Positions 38,594 to 50,617 of a DNA stretch of 64,000 nt are shown in pieces (position 1 is the stretch's first letter; each line of letters opens with the position of its first letter). The DNA comes from Schoenoplectus triqueter (Eukaryota; Streptophyta; Magnoliopsida; Poales; Cyperaceae). The DNA is taken from NCBI GenBank assembly GCA_964058805.1, contig CAXKVV010002144.1, positions 1,302,001 to 1,366,000 on the forward strand. Reading direction: 5' to 3'. The position numbers and the translations under genes are program-made. The notes beneath the pieces were generated by a model. The model did not search any database. It was not told the origin of the DNA and was given only the letters and a program-made list of their open reading frames with translations.

Positions 38594-39940
38594 TACCAAC
38601 GAAAATGAGTCGGGGAGCGCAAAATATGAAAACGGGACTCGACGCCCTCGGTACCGCCGAAACGAGTCCGGGCACGCAAAACATGAAAACGGGACCCGAC
38701 GCCCTCGGTACCGCCGAAACCGACTTCGGCCGCGCAAAACATGAAAACGGGACCCGACGCCATCGGTACCGCCGAAAACGAGTCCGAGAGCGCAAAACAT
38801 GAAAACGGGACCCGACACCCTCATTACTGCCGAAATCGAGTCCGAGAGCGCAAACCATGAAAACGGGTCCCGACGCCATCGGTACCGTCGAAAACGAGTC
38901 GGGGAGCGCAAAACATGAAAACGGGACCGACGCCCTCGGTACCGCCGAAAACGAGTCCGGCTGCGCAAAACATGAAAACGGGACCCGACGCCCTCGGCGG
39001 TGCCGAAAACGAGTCCGAGAGCGCAAAACATGAAAACGGGTCCCGACGCCATCGGTACCGCCGAAAACGAGCCTGGGAGCGCAAAACATGAAAACGAGAC
39101 CCGACGCCCTCGGTACCATCGAAAACGAGTTCGAGCGCCCAAATTAAGAAAACGAAACTCGACGCACTCGGTACCGCCGAAATCGAGTCTGGGAACGCAA
39201 AACATGAAAACGGGTCCCGACGTCCTCGGTACCGCCGAAAACGAATCCGGGCGCGCAAAACAAGACAATGGGACACGTCGCCCTCTATACCACCAAAAAT
39301 AACGGGCGCCCAAAACATGAAAACGGTACCCGACGCCCTCGGCTATGCCGAAAACGAGTCCGAGAGCGCAAAACATGAAAACGGGTCCCGACGCCATCGG
39401 TACCGCCGAAAATGAGTCGGGGAGCGCTAAACATGAAAACGGGACCCGACGCCCTCGGTACCGCCGAAAACGAGTCCGGGAGCGCAAAACATGAAAACGG
39501 GACCCGACGCCCTCGGTACCGCCGAAATCGAGTTCGGGCGCGCAAAACATGAAAACGGTTCCCGACGCCATTGGTACCGCCGAAAATGAGTCGGGGAGCG
39601 CAAAACATGAAAACCGGACCCGACGCCATCGGTACCGCCGAAAACGAGTCGCGGAGCGCAAAACATGAAAACGGGACCCGAAGCCCTCGGTACCGCCGAA
39701 ACCGAGTTCGGGCGCGCAAAACATGAAAACGGGACCCGACGCCCTCGGTACTGCCGACATTGAGTCCGAGAAAGCAAAACATGAAAACGGGTACCGACGC
39801 CATCGGTACCGCCGAAAACGAGTCGGGGAGCGCAAAACATGAACACGGGACCCGACGCCCTCGGTACCGCCGAAACCGAGTCCAGGGGCGCAAAACAAGA
39901 AAACGGGACCCGACGCCCTCGGTACCGCCGAAACCGGGTT
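38594..39940 (+). repeat. Third, diverged copy of an internal part of the 10-kb repeat
   Basis: Unit order follows 26690-28063 (and 16640-18014). The offset to copy 2 changes from 11,901 to 11,877 bp because here the 55-bp unit is intact (+34 bp) and one 58-bp unit near 39657 is missing. It carries GAGTCCAGGGGCGC near 39890, like the second 10-kb copy and unlike the T at 17958 in the first, which indicates that the A is ancestral. Homology stops near 39940, where GGGTTCGGGCGCGC replaces GGGTCCGGGAGAGC. Confidence 0.85.
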
Positions 39941-40129
39941 CGGGCGCGCAAAACACGAAAACGGGACCCGACGCGCTCGGTACCGCCGAAACCGGGTCCG
40001 GGAGCGCAAAACATGAAAACGGATCCCGACGCCATCGGTACCGCCTAAAACGAGTCGGGGTGCGCAAAACATGAAAACGGGACCCGACGCCCTCGGTACC
40101 GTCGAAACCGGGTCCAGACGCGCAAAACA
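39941..40129 (+). repeat. Short satellite junction
   Basis: Three or so units joining two HOR blocks. They include GCGCAAAACACG near 39950 and GCCTAAAACGAGTCGGGG near 40045, which resemble the left boundary of the 10-kb repeat near 12440-12545 and a similar boundary near 42360. Confidence 0.75.
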
Positions 40130-41845
40130 TGAAAACGGGACACGACTCCCTCGGTACCGCCGAAAATGAGTCCGGGCTCGCAAAACAAGAAAACGAGACG
40201 CGACGCCCTCGGCGCAGCCGAAAACGAGTCCGAGAGCGCAAAACATGAAAACGGGTCTCGACGCCATCGGTACCGCCGAAAATGAGTCGGGGAGCGCAAA
40301 ACATGAAATCGGGACTCGTTGCCCTCGGCGGTGCCGAAAACGAGTCCGAGAGCGCAAAACATGAAAACGGGTATCGACGCCATCGGGACCACCGAAAATG
40401 AGTCGGGGAGCGCAAAACATGAAAACGGATCCCGACGCCCTCGGTACCGCCGAAACCGAGTTCGGGAGCGCAAAACATGAAAACGGGACCCGACGCCATT
40501 GGAATCGTCGAAAATGAGTCGGGGAGCGCAAAACATTTAAACGGGATCCGACGCCCTCGGTACCGCCGAAACCGAGTTCGGGCGAGCAAAACATGAAAAC
40601 GGGACCCGACGCCCTCGGTACTACCGAAACCGAGTCCGAGAGCGCAAAACATGAAAACGGGTCTCGACACCATCGGTACCGCCGAAAATGATTCGGGGAG
40701 CGCAAAACATGAAAACGGGACCCGACGCCCTCGGTACCGCCGAAAACGAGTCCGGGAGCGCAAAACATGAAAACGGGACGCGACGCCCACGGTACCGCCG
40801 AAATCGAGTTCGGGCGCGCAAAACATGAAAACGGGACCCGACGCCCTCGGTACGGCCGACATTGAGTCCGAGAGCGCAAAACATGAAAAACGGGTTCCGA
40901 CGCCATCGGTACCGCCGAAAACGAGTCGGGGAGCGCAAAACATGAACACGGGACCCGACGCCCTCGGTACCGCCGAAACCGAGTCCGGGGGCGCAAAACA
41001 TGAAAACGGGACCCGACGCCCTCGGTACCGCCGAAACCGAGTCCGGGGGCGCAAAACATGAAAACGGGACCCGACGCCCTCGGTACCGCCGAAACCGTGT
41101 TCGGGCGCACAAAACATGAAAACGGGACCCGACGCCCTCGGTACCACCGAAACAGGGTCCGGGAGAGCAAAACATGGACACGGGACCCGACGCCCTCGGT
41201 ACCGCCGAAAACGAGTCCGGGGGCGCAAAACATGAAAACGGGACCGACGCCCTCGGTACCGCCGAAAACGAGTCCGGGTGCGCAAAACATGAAAACGGGA
41301 CCCGACGCCCTCGGCGGTGCCGAAAACGAGTCCGAGAGCGCAAAACATGAAAACGGGTCCCGACGCCATCGGTACCGCCGAAAAAGAGTCGGGGAGCGCA
41401 AAACATGAAAACGGGACCCGACGCCCTCGGTACCGCCGAAAACGAGTCCGGGAGCGCAAAACATGAAAACGATACCCGACGCCCTCGGTACCGCCGAAAA
41501 CGAGTTCGAGCGCCCAAATTAAGAAAACGAAACTCGACGCACTCGGTACCTCCGAAATCGGGTCTAGGAACGCAAAATATGAAAACGGGACTCGACGCCC
41601 TCGGTACCATCGAAAACGAATCCGGGCGCGCAAAACATGAAAATGGGACCCGTCGCCCTCTGTACCTCCAAAAATGACGGGCGCCCAAAACATGAAAACG
41701 GTACCCGACGCCCTCGGCGGTGCCGAAAACGAGTCCGAGAGCGCAAAAAATGAAAACGGGTCCCGACGCCATCGGTACCGCCGAAAATGATTCGGGGAGT
41801 GCAAAACATGAAAACGGGACCCGACGCCCTCGGTACCGCCGAAAA
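40130..41845 (+). repeat. Upstream partial copy related to the 1.8-kb HOR array
   Basis: From 40130 the unit order matches 43143 onward: shared GGGCTCGCAAAACAAG near 40185 and 43193, then GGGTATCGACGCCATCGGG at 40368 and 43381. The offset is 3,013 bp, falling to 2,954 bp after a one-unit and 1-bp difference near 40890-41060. It keeps the M3 cassette near 41465 and stops matching near 41845/44800. It is therefore a detached relative of the first 1,795-bp copy. Confidence 0.85.
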
Positions 41846-43380
41846 CGAGTCCGGGAGCGAAAAGCATGAAAACGAGATCCGACTCCCTCGGTACCGCCGA
41901 AACCGAGTTCGGGCGCGCAAAACATGAAAACGGGACCCGACGCCCTCGGTACAGCCGAAACCGAGTCCGAGAGCGCAAAACATGAAAACGGGTCCTGACG
42001 CCAACGGTACCGCCGCAAACGAGTCGGGGAGCGCAAAACATGAAAACGGGACCCGACGCCCTCGGTACTGCCGACATTGAGTCCGAGAAAGCAAAACATG
42101 AAAATGGGTACCGACGCCGTCGGTACCGCCGAAAACGAGTCGGGGAGCGCAAAACATGAACACGGGACCCGACGCCCTTGGTACCGCCGAAACCGAGCCC
42201 GGGGCCGCAAAACAAGAAAACGGGACCCGACGCCCTCGGTACCGCCGAAACCGGGTTCGGGCGCGCAAAACACGAAAACGGGACCCGACGCGCTCGGTAG
42301 CGCCGAAACCGGGTCCGGGAGCGCAAAACATGAAAACGGGTCCCGACGCCATCGGTACCTCCTAAAACGAGTCGGGGTGCGCAAAACATGAAAACGGGAC
42401 CCGACGCCCTCGGTACCGTCGAAACCGGGTCCGGACGCGCAAAACATGAAAACGGGACACGACTCCCTCGGTACCGCCGAAAATGAGTCCGGGCGCGCAA
42501 AACATGAAAACGAGACGCGACGCCCTCGGCGCAGGCGAAAACGAGTCCGAGAGCGCAAAACATGAAAACGGGTCTCGACGCCATCGGTACCGCCGAAAAT
42601 GAGTCGGGGAGCGCAAAACATGAAAACGGGACCCGTCGCCCTCGGCGGTGCCGAAAACGAGTCCGAGACCGCAAAACATGAAAACGGGTATCGACGCCAT
42701 CGGGACCACTGAAAAATGAGTCGGGGAGCGCAAAACATGAAAACGGGACCCGACGTCCTCGGTACCGCCGAAACCGAGTTCGGGAGCGCAAAACATGAAA
42801 ACGGGACCCGACGCCATAGGAACCGCCGAAAATGAGTCGGGGGCGCAAAACATTTAAACGGGACCCGACGCCCTCGGTACCGCCGAAACCGAGTTCGGGC
42901 GAGCAAAACATGAAAACGGGACCCGACGCCCTCGGTACTGCCGAAACCGAGTCCGAGAGCGCAAAACATGAAAACGGATCTCGACGCCATCGGTACCGCC
43001 GAAAATGATTCGGGGAGCGCAAAACATGAAAACGGGACCCGACGCCCTCGGTACCGCCGAAAACGAGTCCGGGAGCGCAAAACATGAAAACGGGACCCGA
43101 CGCCCTCGGTACCGCCGAAAACGAGTCCGGGAGCGCAAAACATGAAAACGGGACACGACTCCCTCGGTACCGCCGAAAATGAGTCCGGGCTCGCAAAACA
43201 AGAAAACGAGACGCGACGCCCTCGGCGCAGCCGAAAACGAGTCCGAGAGCGCAAAACATGAAAACGGGTCTCGACGCCATCGGTACCGCCGAAAATGAGT
43301 CGGGGAGCGCAAAACATGAAAACGGGACCCGTCGCCCTCGGCGGTGCCGAAAACGAGTCCGAGAGCGCAAAACATGAAAA
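41846..43380 (+). repeat. Satellite spacer with M1 and M2 cassettes
   Basis: 58-bp units only. GCGCAAAGCATG-like and GAGATCCGACTCC variants are seen near 41860. The M1 cassette with GAGAAAGCAAAACATG is near 42085. The boundary-like CTCCTAAAACGAG is near 42360, M2 is near 42400, a GGGTATCGACGCCATCGGG unit is near 42685, and AAAACATTTAAACGGG near 42850. From about 43143 it already parallels 40130-40367. No gene. Confidence 0.85.
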
Positions 43381-45116
43381 CGGGTATCGACGCCATCGGG
43401 ACCACCGAAAATGAGTCGGGGAGCGCAAAACATGAAAACGGGACCCGACGCCCTCGGTACCGCCGAAACCGAGTTCGGGAGCGCAAAACATGAAAACGGG
43501 ACCCGACGCCATTGGAACCGTCGAAAATGAGTCGGGGAGCGCAAAACATTTAAACGCGACCCGACGCCCTCGGTACCGCCGAAACCGAGTTCGGGCGAGC
43601 AAAACATGAAAACGGGACCCGACGCCCTCGGTACTACCGAAACCGAGTCCGAGAGCGCAAAACATGAAAACGGGTCTCGACACCATCGGTACCGCCGAAA
43701 ATGATTCGGGGAGCGCAAAACATGAAAACGGGACCCGACGCCCTCGGTACCGCCGAAAACGAGTCCGGGAGCGCAAAACATGAAAACGGGACGCGACGCC
43801 CACGGTACCGCCGAAACCGAGTTCGGGCGCGCAAAACATGAAAACGGGACCCGACGCCCTCGGTACGGCCGACATTGAGTCCGAGAGCGCAAAACATGAA
43901 AACGGGTTCCGACGCCATCGGTACCGCCGAAAACGAGTCGGGGAGCGCAAAACATGAACACGGGACCCGACGCCCTCGGTACCGCCGAAACCGAGTCCGG
44001 GGGCGCAAAACATGAAAACGGGACCCGACGCCCTCGGTACCGCCGAAACCGTGTTCGGGCTCACAAAACATGAAAACGGGACCCGACGCTCCCGGTACCG
44101 CCGAAATAGGGTCCGAGAGAGCAAAACATGAACACGGGACCCGACGCCCTCGGTACCGCCGAAAACGAGTCCGGGGGCGCAAAACATGAAAACGGGACCG
44201 ACACCCTCGGTACCGCCGAAAACGAGTCCGGGTGCGCAAAACATCAAAACGGGACCCGACGCCCTCGGCGGTGCCGAAAACGAGTCCGTGAGAGCAAAAC
44301 ATGAAAACGAGTCCCGACGCCATCGGTACCGCCGAAAAAGAGTCGGGGAGCGCAAAACATGAAAACGGGACCCGACGCCCTCGGTACCGCCGAAAACGAG
44401 TCCGGGAGCGCAAAACATGAAAACGATACCCGACGCCCTCGGTACCGCCGAAAACGAGTTCGAGCGCCCAAATTAAGAAAACGAAACTCGACGCACTCGG
44501 TACCTCCGAAATCAAGTCTAGGAACGCAAAACATGAAAACGGGACTCGACGCCCTCGGTACCATCGAAAACGAATCCGGGCAAGCAAAACATGAAAATGG
44601 GACCCGTCGCCCTCTGTACCTCCAAAAATGACGGGCGCCCAAAACATGAAAACGGTACCCGACGCCCTCGGCGGTGCCGAAAACGAGTCCGAGAGCGCAA
44701 AAAATGAAAACGGGTCCCGACGCCCTCGGTACCGCCGAAAATGATTCGGGGAGCGCAAAACATGAAAACGGGACCCGACGCCCTCGGTACCGCCGAAAAC
44801 GAGTCCGGGGGCGCAAAACATGAAAACGGGACCCGACGCCCTCGGTACCGCCGAAACCGAATTCGGGCGCGCAAAACATGAAAACGGGACCCGACGCCCT
44901 CGGTACCGCCGAAAACGAGTCCGGGGGCGCAAAACATGAAAACGGGACCCGACGCCCTCGGTACCGCTGAAACCGAGTTCGGGCGCGCAAAACATGAAAA
45001 CGGGACCCGACGCCCTCGGTACTGCCGACAATGAGTCCGAGAGCGCAAAACATGAAAACGGGTCCCGACGCCATCGGTACCATCGAAAACGAGTCGGGGA
45101 GCGCAAAACATGAAAA
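43381..45116 (+). repeat. 1.8-kb HOR, copy 1 (1,736 bp)
   Basis: Copies are counted from the marker CGGGTATCGACGCCATCGGG. This copy is 59 bp shorter than the usual 1,795 bp. It has one TCCGGGGGCGC unit near 44000 where others have two, and AAAACGGGTTCC near 43900 where others have five As. It contains one M3 cassette with CCCAAATTAAG near 44475. The minus-strand open frames crossing it continue into copies 2-4 and are repeat by-products. Confidence 0.92.
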
Positions 45117-47027
45117 CGGGTATCGACGCCATCGGGACCACCGAAAATGAGTCGGGGAGCGCAAAACATGAAAACGGATCCCGACGCCCTCGGTACCGCC
45201 GAAACCGAGTTCGGGAGCGCAAAACATGAAAACGGGACCCGACGCCATTGGAACCGTCGAAAATGAGTCGGGGAGCGCAAAACATTTAAACGGGACCCGA
45301 CGCCCTCGGTACCGCCGAAACCGAGTTCGGGCGAGCAAAACATGAAAACGGGACCCGACGCCCTCCGTACTACCGAAACCGAGTCCGAGAGCGCAAAACA
45401 TGAAAACGGGTCTCGACACCATCGGAACCGCCGAAAATGATTCGGGGAGCGCAAAACATGAAAACGGGACCCGACGCCCTCGGTACCGCCGAAAACGAGT
45501 CCGGGAGCGCAAAACATGAAAACGGGACGCGACGCCCACGGTACCGCCGAAACCGAGTTCGGGAGCGCAAAACATGAAAACGGGACCCGACGCCCTCGGT
45601 ACGGCCGACATTGAGTCCGAGAGCGCAAAACATGAAAAACGGGTTCCGACGCCCTCGGTACCGCCGAAAACGAGTCGGGGAGCGCAAAACATGAACACGG
45701 GACCCGACGCCCTCGGTACCGCCGAAACCGAGTCCGGGGGCGCAAAACATGAAAACGGGACCCGACGCCCTCGGTACCGCCGAAACCGAGTCCGGGGGCG
45801 CAAAACATGAAAACGGGACCCGACGCCCTCGGTACCGCCGAAACCGTGTTCGGGCGCACAAAACATGAAAACGGGACCCGACGCCCTCGGTACCGCCGAA
45901 ACAGGGTCCGGGAGAGCAAAACATGAACACGGGACCCGACGCCCTCGGTACCGCCGAAAACGAGTCCGGGGGCGCAAAACATGAAAACGGGACCGACGCC
46001 CTCGGTACCGCCGAAAACGAGTCCGGGTGCGCAAAACATCAAAACGGGACCCGACGCCCTCGGCGGTGCCGAAAACGAGTCCGTGAGCGCAAAACATGAA
46101 AACGAGTCCCGACGCCATCGGTACTGCCGAAAAAGAGTCGGGGAGCGCAAAACATGAAAACGGGACCCGACGCCCTCGGTACCGCCGAAAACGAGTCCGG
46201 GAGCGCAAAACATGAAAACGATACCCGACGCCCTCGGTACCGCCGAAAACGAGTTCGAGCGCCCAAATTAAGAAAACGAAACTCGACGCACTCGGTACCT
46301 CCGAAATCAAGTCTAGGAACGCAAAACATGAAAACGGGACTCGACGCCCTCGGTACCATCGAAAACGAATCCGGGCAAGCAAAACATGAAAATGGGACCC
46401 GTCGCCCTCTGTACCTCCAAAAATGACGGGCGCCCAAAACATGAAAACGGTACCCGACGCCCTCGGCGGTGCCGAAAACGAGTCCGAGAGCGCAAAAAAT
46501 GAAAACGGGTCCCGACGCCCTCGGTACCGCCGAAAATGATTCGGGGAGCGCAAAACATGAAAACGGGACCCGACGCCCTCGGTACCGCCGAAAACGAGTC
46601 TGGGGGCGCAAAACATGAAAACGGGACCCGACGCCCTCGGTACCGCCGAAACCGAATTCGGGCGCGCAAAACATGAAAACGGGACCCGACGCCCTCGGTA
46701 CCGCCGAAAACGAGTCCGGGGGCGCAAAACATGAAAACGGGACCCGACGCCCTCGGTACCGCTGAAACCGAGTTCGGGCGCGCAAAACATGAAAACGGGA
46801 CCCGACGCCCTCGGTACCGCCGAAAACGAGTCCGGGGGCGCAAAACATGAAAACGGGACCCGACGCCCTCGGTACCGCTGAAACCGAGTTCGGGCGCGCA
46901 AAACATGAAAACGGGACCCGACGCCCTCGGTACTGCCGACAATGAGTCCGAGAGCGCAAAACATGAAAACGGGTCCCGACGCCATCGGTACCATCGAAAA
47001 CGAGTCGGGGAGCGCAAAACATGAAAA
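45117..47027 (+). repeat. 1.8-kb HOR, copy 2 (1,911 bp, expanded)
   Basis: Same marker and unit order as the other copies, but 116 bp longer than 1,795 bp. The excess is a perfect tandem duplication of a two-unit block, 46676-46791 and 46792-46907. Each block is one TCCGGGGGCGC unit followed by one unit with GGTACCGCTGAAACCGAG. It also carries CTGGGGGCGC near 46610 and GGAACCGCC near 45425, variants shared with only some of the other copies. Confidence 0.93.
46676..46907 (+). repeat. 116-bp two-unit tandem duplication
   Basis: 46676-46791 and 46792-46907 are identical by eye. All other 1.8-kb copies have a single version. Since the two halves show no difference, this is probably one of the youngest events in the window. 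It shows that exchange can act on two units at a time. Confidence 0.9.
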
Positions 47028-48822
47028 CGGGTATCGACGCCATCGGGACCACCGAAAATGAGTCGGGGAGCGCAAAACATGAAAACGGATCCCGACGCCC
47101 TCGGTACCGCCGAAACCGAGTTCGGGAGCGCAAAACATGAAAACGGGACCCGACGCCATTGGAACCGTCGAAAATGAGTCGGGGAGCGCAAAACATTTAA
47201 ACGGGACCCGACGCCCTCGGTACCGCCGAAACCGAGTTCGGGCGAGCAAAACATGAAAACGGGACCCGACGCCCTCCGTACTACCGAAACCGAGTCCGAG
47301 AGCGCAAAACATGAAAACGGGTCTCGACACCATCGGAACCGCCGAAAATGATTCGGGGAGCGCAAAACATGAAAACGGGACCCGACGCCCTCGGTACCGC
47401 CGAAAACGAGTCCGGGAGCGCAAAACATGAAAACGGGACGCGACGCCCACGGTACCGCCGAAACCGAGTTCGGGAGCGCAAAACATGAAAACGGGACCCG
47501 ACGCCCTCGGTACGGCCGACATTGAGTCCGAGAGCGCAAAACATGAAAAACGGGTTCCGACGCCCTCGGTACCGCCGAAAACGAGTCGGGGAGCGCAAAA
47601 CATGAACACGGGACCCGACGCCCTCGGTACCGCCGAAACCGAGTCCGGGGGCGCAAAACATGAAAACGGGACCCGACGCCCTCGGTACCGCCGAAACCGA
47701 GTCCGGGGGCGCAAAACATGAAAACGGGACCCGACGCCCTCGGTACCGCCGAAACCGTGTTCGGGCGCACAAAACATGAAAACGGGACCCGACGCCCTCG
47801 GTACCGCCGAAACAGGGTCCGGGAGAGCAAAACATGAACACGGGACCCGACGCCCTCGGTACCGCCGAAAACGAGTCCGGGGGCGCAAAACATGAAAACG
47901 GGACCGACGCCCTCGGTACCGCCGAAAACGAGTCCGGGTGCGCAAAACATCAAAACGGGACCCGACGCCCTCGGCGGTGCCGAAAACGAGTCCGTGAGCG
48001 CAAAACATGAAAACGAGTCCCGACGCCATCGGTACTGCCGAAAAAGAGTCGGGGAGCGCAAAACATGAAAACGGGACCCGACGCCCTCGGTACCGCCGAA
48101 AACGAGTCCGGGAGCGCAAAACATGAAAACGATACCCGACGCCCTCGGTACCGCCGAAAACGAGTTCGAGCGCCCAAATTAAGAGAACGAAACTCGACGC
48201 ACTCGGTACCTCCGAAATCAAGTCTAGGAACGCAAAACATGAAAACGGGACTCGACGCCCTCGGTACCATCGAAAACGAATCCGGGCAAGCAAAACATGA
48301 AAATGGGACCCGTCGCCCTCTGTACCTCCAAAAATGACGGGCGCCCAAAACATGAAAACGGTACCCGACGCCCTCGGCGGTGCCGAAAACGAGTCCGAGA
48401 GCGCAAAAAATGAAAACGGGTCCCGACGCCCTCGGTACCGCCGAAAATGATTCGGGGAGCGCAAAACATGAAAACGGGACCCGACGCCCTCGGTACCGCC
48501 GAAAACGAGTCTGGGGGCGCAAAACATGAAAACGGGACCCGACGCCCTCGGTACCGCCGAAACCGAATTCGGGCGCGCAAAACATGAAAACGGGACCCGA
48601 CGCCCTCGGTACCGCCGAAAACGAGTCCGGGGGCGCAAAACATGAAAACGGGACCCGACGCCCTCGGTACCGCTGAAACCGAGTTCGGGCGCGCAAAACA
48701 TGAAAACGGGACCCGACGCCCTCGGTACTGCCGACAATGAGTCCGAGAGCGCAAAACATGAAAACGGGTCCAGACGCCATCGGTACCATCGAAAACGAGT
48801 CGGGGAGCGCAAAACATGAAAA
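47028..48822 (+). repeat. 1.8-kb HOR, copy 3 (1,795 bp)
   Basis: Standard length: 31 units less 3 bp, from one 55-bp, one 57-bp (GGGACCGACGCC) and one 59-bp (GAAAAACGGG) unit. Private variants shared with copy 5 but not copies 4 and 6 are AATTAAGAGAACGAAACTCG near 48180 and GGGTCCAGACGCCATC near 48770. It also has CTGGGGGCGC near 48512, shared with copies 2 and 5. Confidence 0.93.
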
Positions 48823-50617
48823 CGGGTATCGACGCCATCGGGACCACCGAAAATGAGTCGGGGAGCGCAAAACATGAAAACGGATCCCGACGCCCTCGGT
48901 ACCGCCGAAACCGAGTTCGGGAGCGCAAAACATGAAAACGGGACCCGACGCCATTGGAACCGTCGAAAATGAGTCGGGGAGCGCAAAACATTTAAACGGG
49001 ACCCGACGCCCTCGGTACCGCCGAAACCGAGTTCGGGCGAGCAAAACATGAAAACGGGACCCGACGCCCTCCGTACTACCGAAACCGAGTCCGAGAGCGC
49101 AAAACATGAAAACGGGTCTCGACACCATCGGTACCGCCGAAAATGATTCGGGGAGCGCAAAACATGAAAACGGGACCCGACGCCCTCGGTACCGCCGAAA
49201 ACGAGTCCGGGAGCGCAAAACATGAAAACGGGACGCGACGCCCACGGTACCGCCGAAACCGAGTTCGGGAGCGCAAAACATGAAAACGGGACCCGACGCC
49301 CTCGGTACGGCCGACATTGAGTCCGAGAGCGCAAAACATGAAAAACGGGTTCCGACGCCCTCGGTACCGCCGAAAACGAGTCGGGGAGCGCAAAACATGA
49401 ACACGGGACCCGACGCCCTCGGTACCGCCGAAACCGAGTCCGGGGGCGCAAAACATGAAAACGGGACCCGACGCCCTCGGTACCGCCGAAACCGAGTCCG
49501 GGGGCGCAAAACATGAAAACGGGACCCGACGCCCTCGGTACCGCCGAAACCGTGTTCGGGCGCACAAAACATGAAAACGGGACCCGACGCCCTCGGTACC
49601 GCCGAAACAGGGTCCGGGAGAGCAAAACATGAACACGGGACCCGACGCCCTCGGTACCGCCGAAAACGAGTCCGGGGGCGCAAAACATGAAAACGGGACC
49701 GACGCCCTCGGTACCGCCGAAAACGAGTCCGGGTGCGCAAAACATCAAAACGGGACCCGACGCCCTCGGCGGTGCCGAAAACGAGTCCGTGAGCGCAAAA
49801 CATGAAAACGAGTCCCGACGCCATCGGTACTGCCGAAAAAGAGTCGGGGAGCGCAAAACATGAAAACGGGACCCGACGCCCTCGGTACCGCCGAAAACGA
49901 GTCCGGGAGCGCAAAACATGAAAACGATACCCGACGCCCTCGGTACCGCCGAAAACGAGTTCGAGCGCCCAAATTAAGAAAACGAAACTCGACGCACTCG
50001 GTACCTCCGAAATCAAGTCTAGGAATGCAAAACATGAAAACGGGACTCGACGCCCTCGGTACCATCGAAAACGAATCCGGGCAAGCAAAACATGAAAATG
50101 GGACCCGTCGCCCTCTGTACCTCCAAAAATGACGGGCGCCCAAAACATGAAAACGGTACCCGACGCCCTCGGCGGTGCCGAAAACGAGTCCGAGAGCGCA
50201 AAAAATGAAAACGGGTCCCGACGCCCTCGGTACCGCCGAAAATGATTCGGGGAGCGCAAAACATGAAAACGGGACCCGACGCCCTCGGTACCGCCGAAAA
50301 CGAGTCCGGGGGCGCAAAACATGAAAACGGGACCCGACGCCCTCGGTACCGCCGAAACCGAATTCGGGCGCGCAAAACATGAAAACGGGACCCGACGCCC
50401 TCGGTACCGCCGAAAACGAGTCCGGGGGCGCAAAACATGAAAACGGGACCCGACGCCCTCGGTACCGCTGAAACCGAGTTCGGGCGCGCAAAACATGAAA
50501 ACGGGACCCGACGCCCTCGGTACTGCCGACAATGAGTCCGAGAGCGCAAAACATGAAAACGGGTCCCGACGCCATCGGTACCATCGAAAACGAGTCGGGG
50601 AGCGCAAAACATGAAAA
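48823..50617 (+). repeat. 1.8-kb HOR, copy 4 (1,795 bp)
   Basis: Standard 31-unit organisation. It carries AATTAAGAAAACGAAACTCG near 49975 and GGGTCCCGACGCC near 50570, as in copy 6. A private substitution, AGGAATGCAAAACATG near 50024, is not seen in the other copies. GGTACCGCC near 49128 agrees with copy 6 (52716), not with copies 3 and 5 positions that read GGAACCGCC. Confidence 0.93.
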
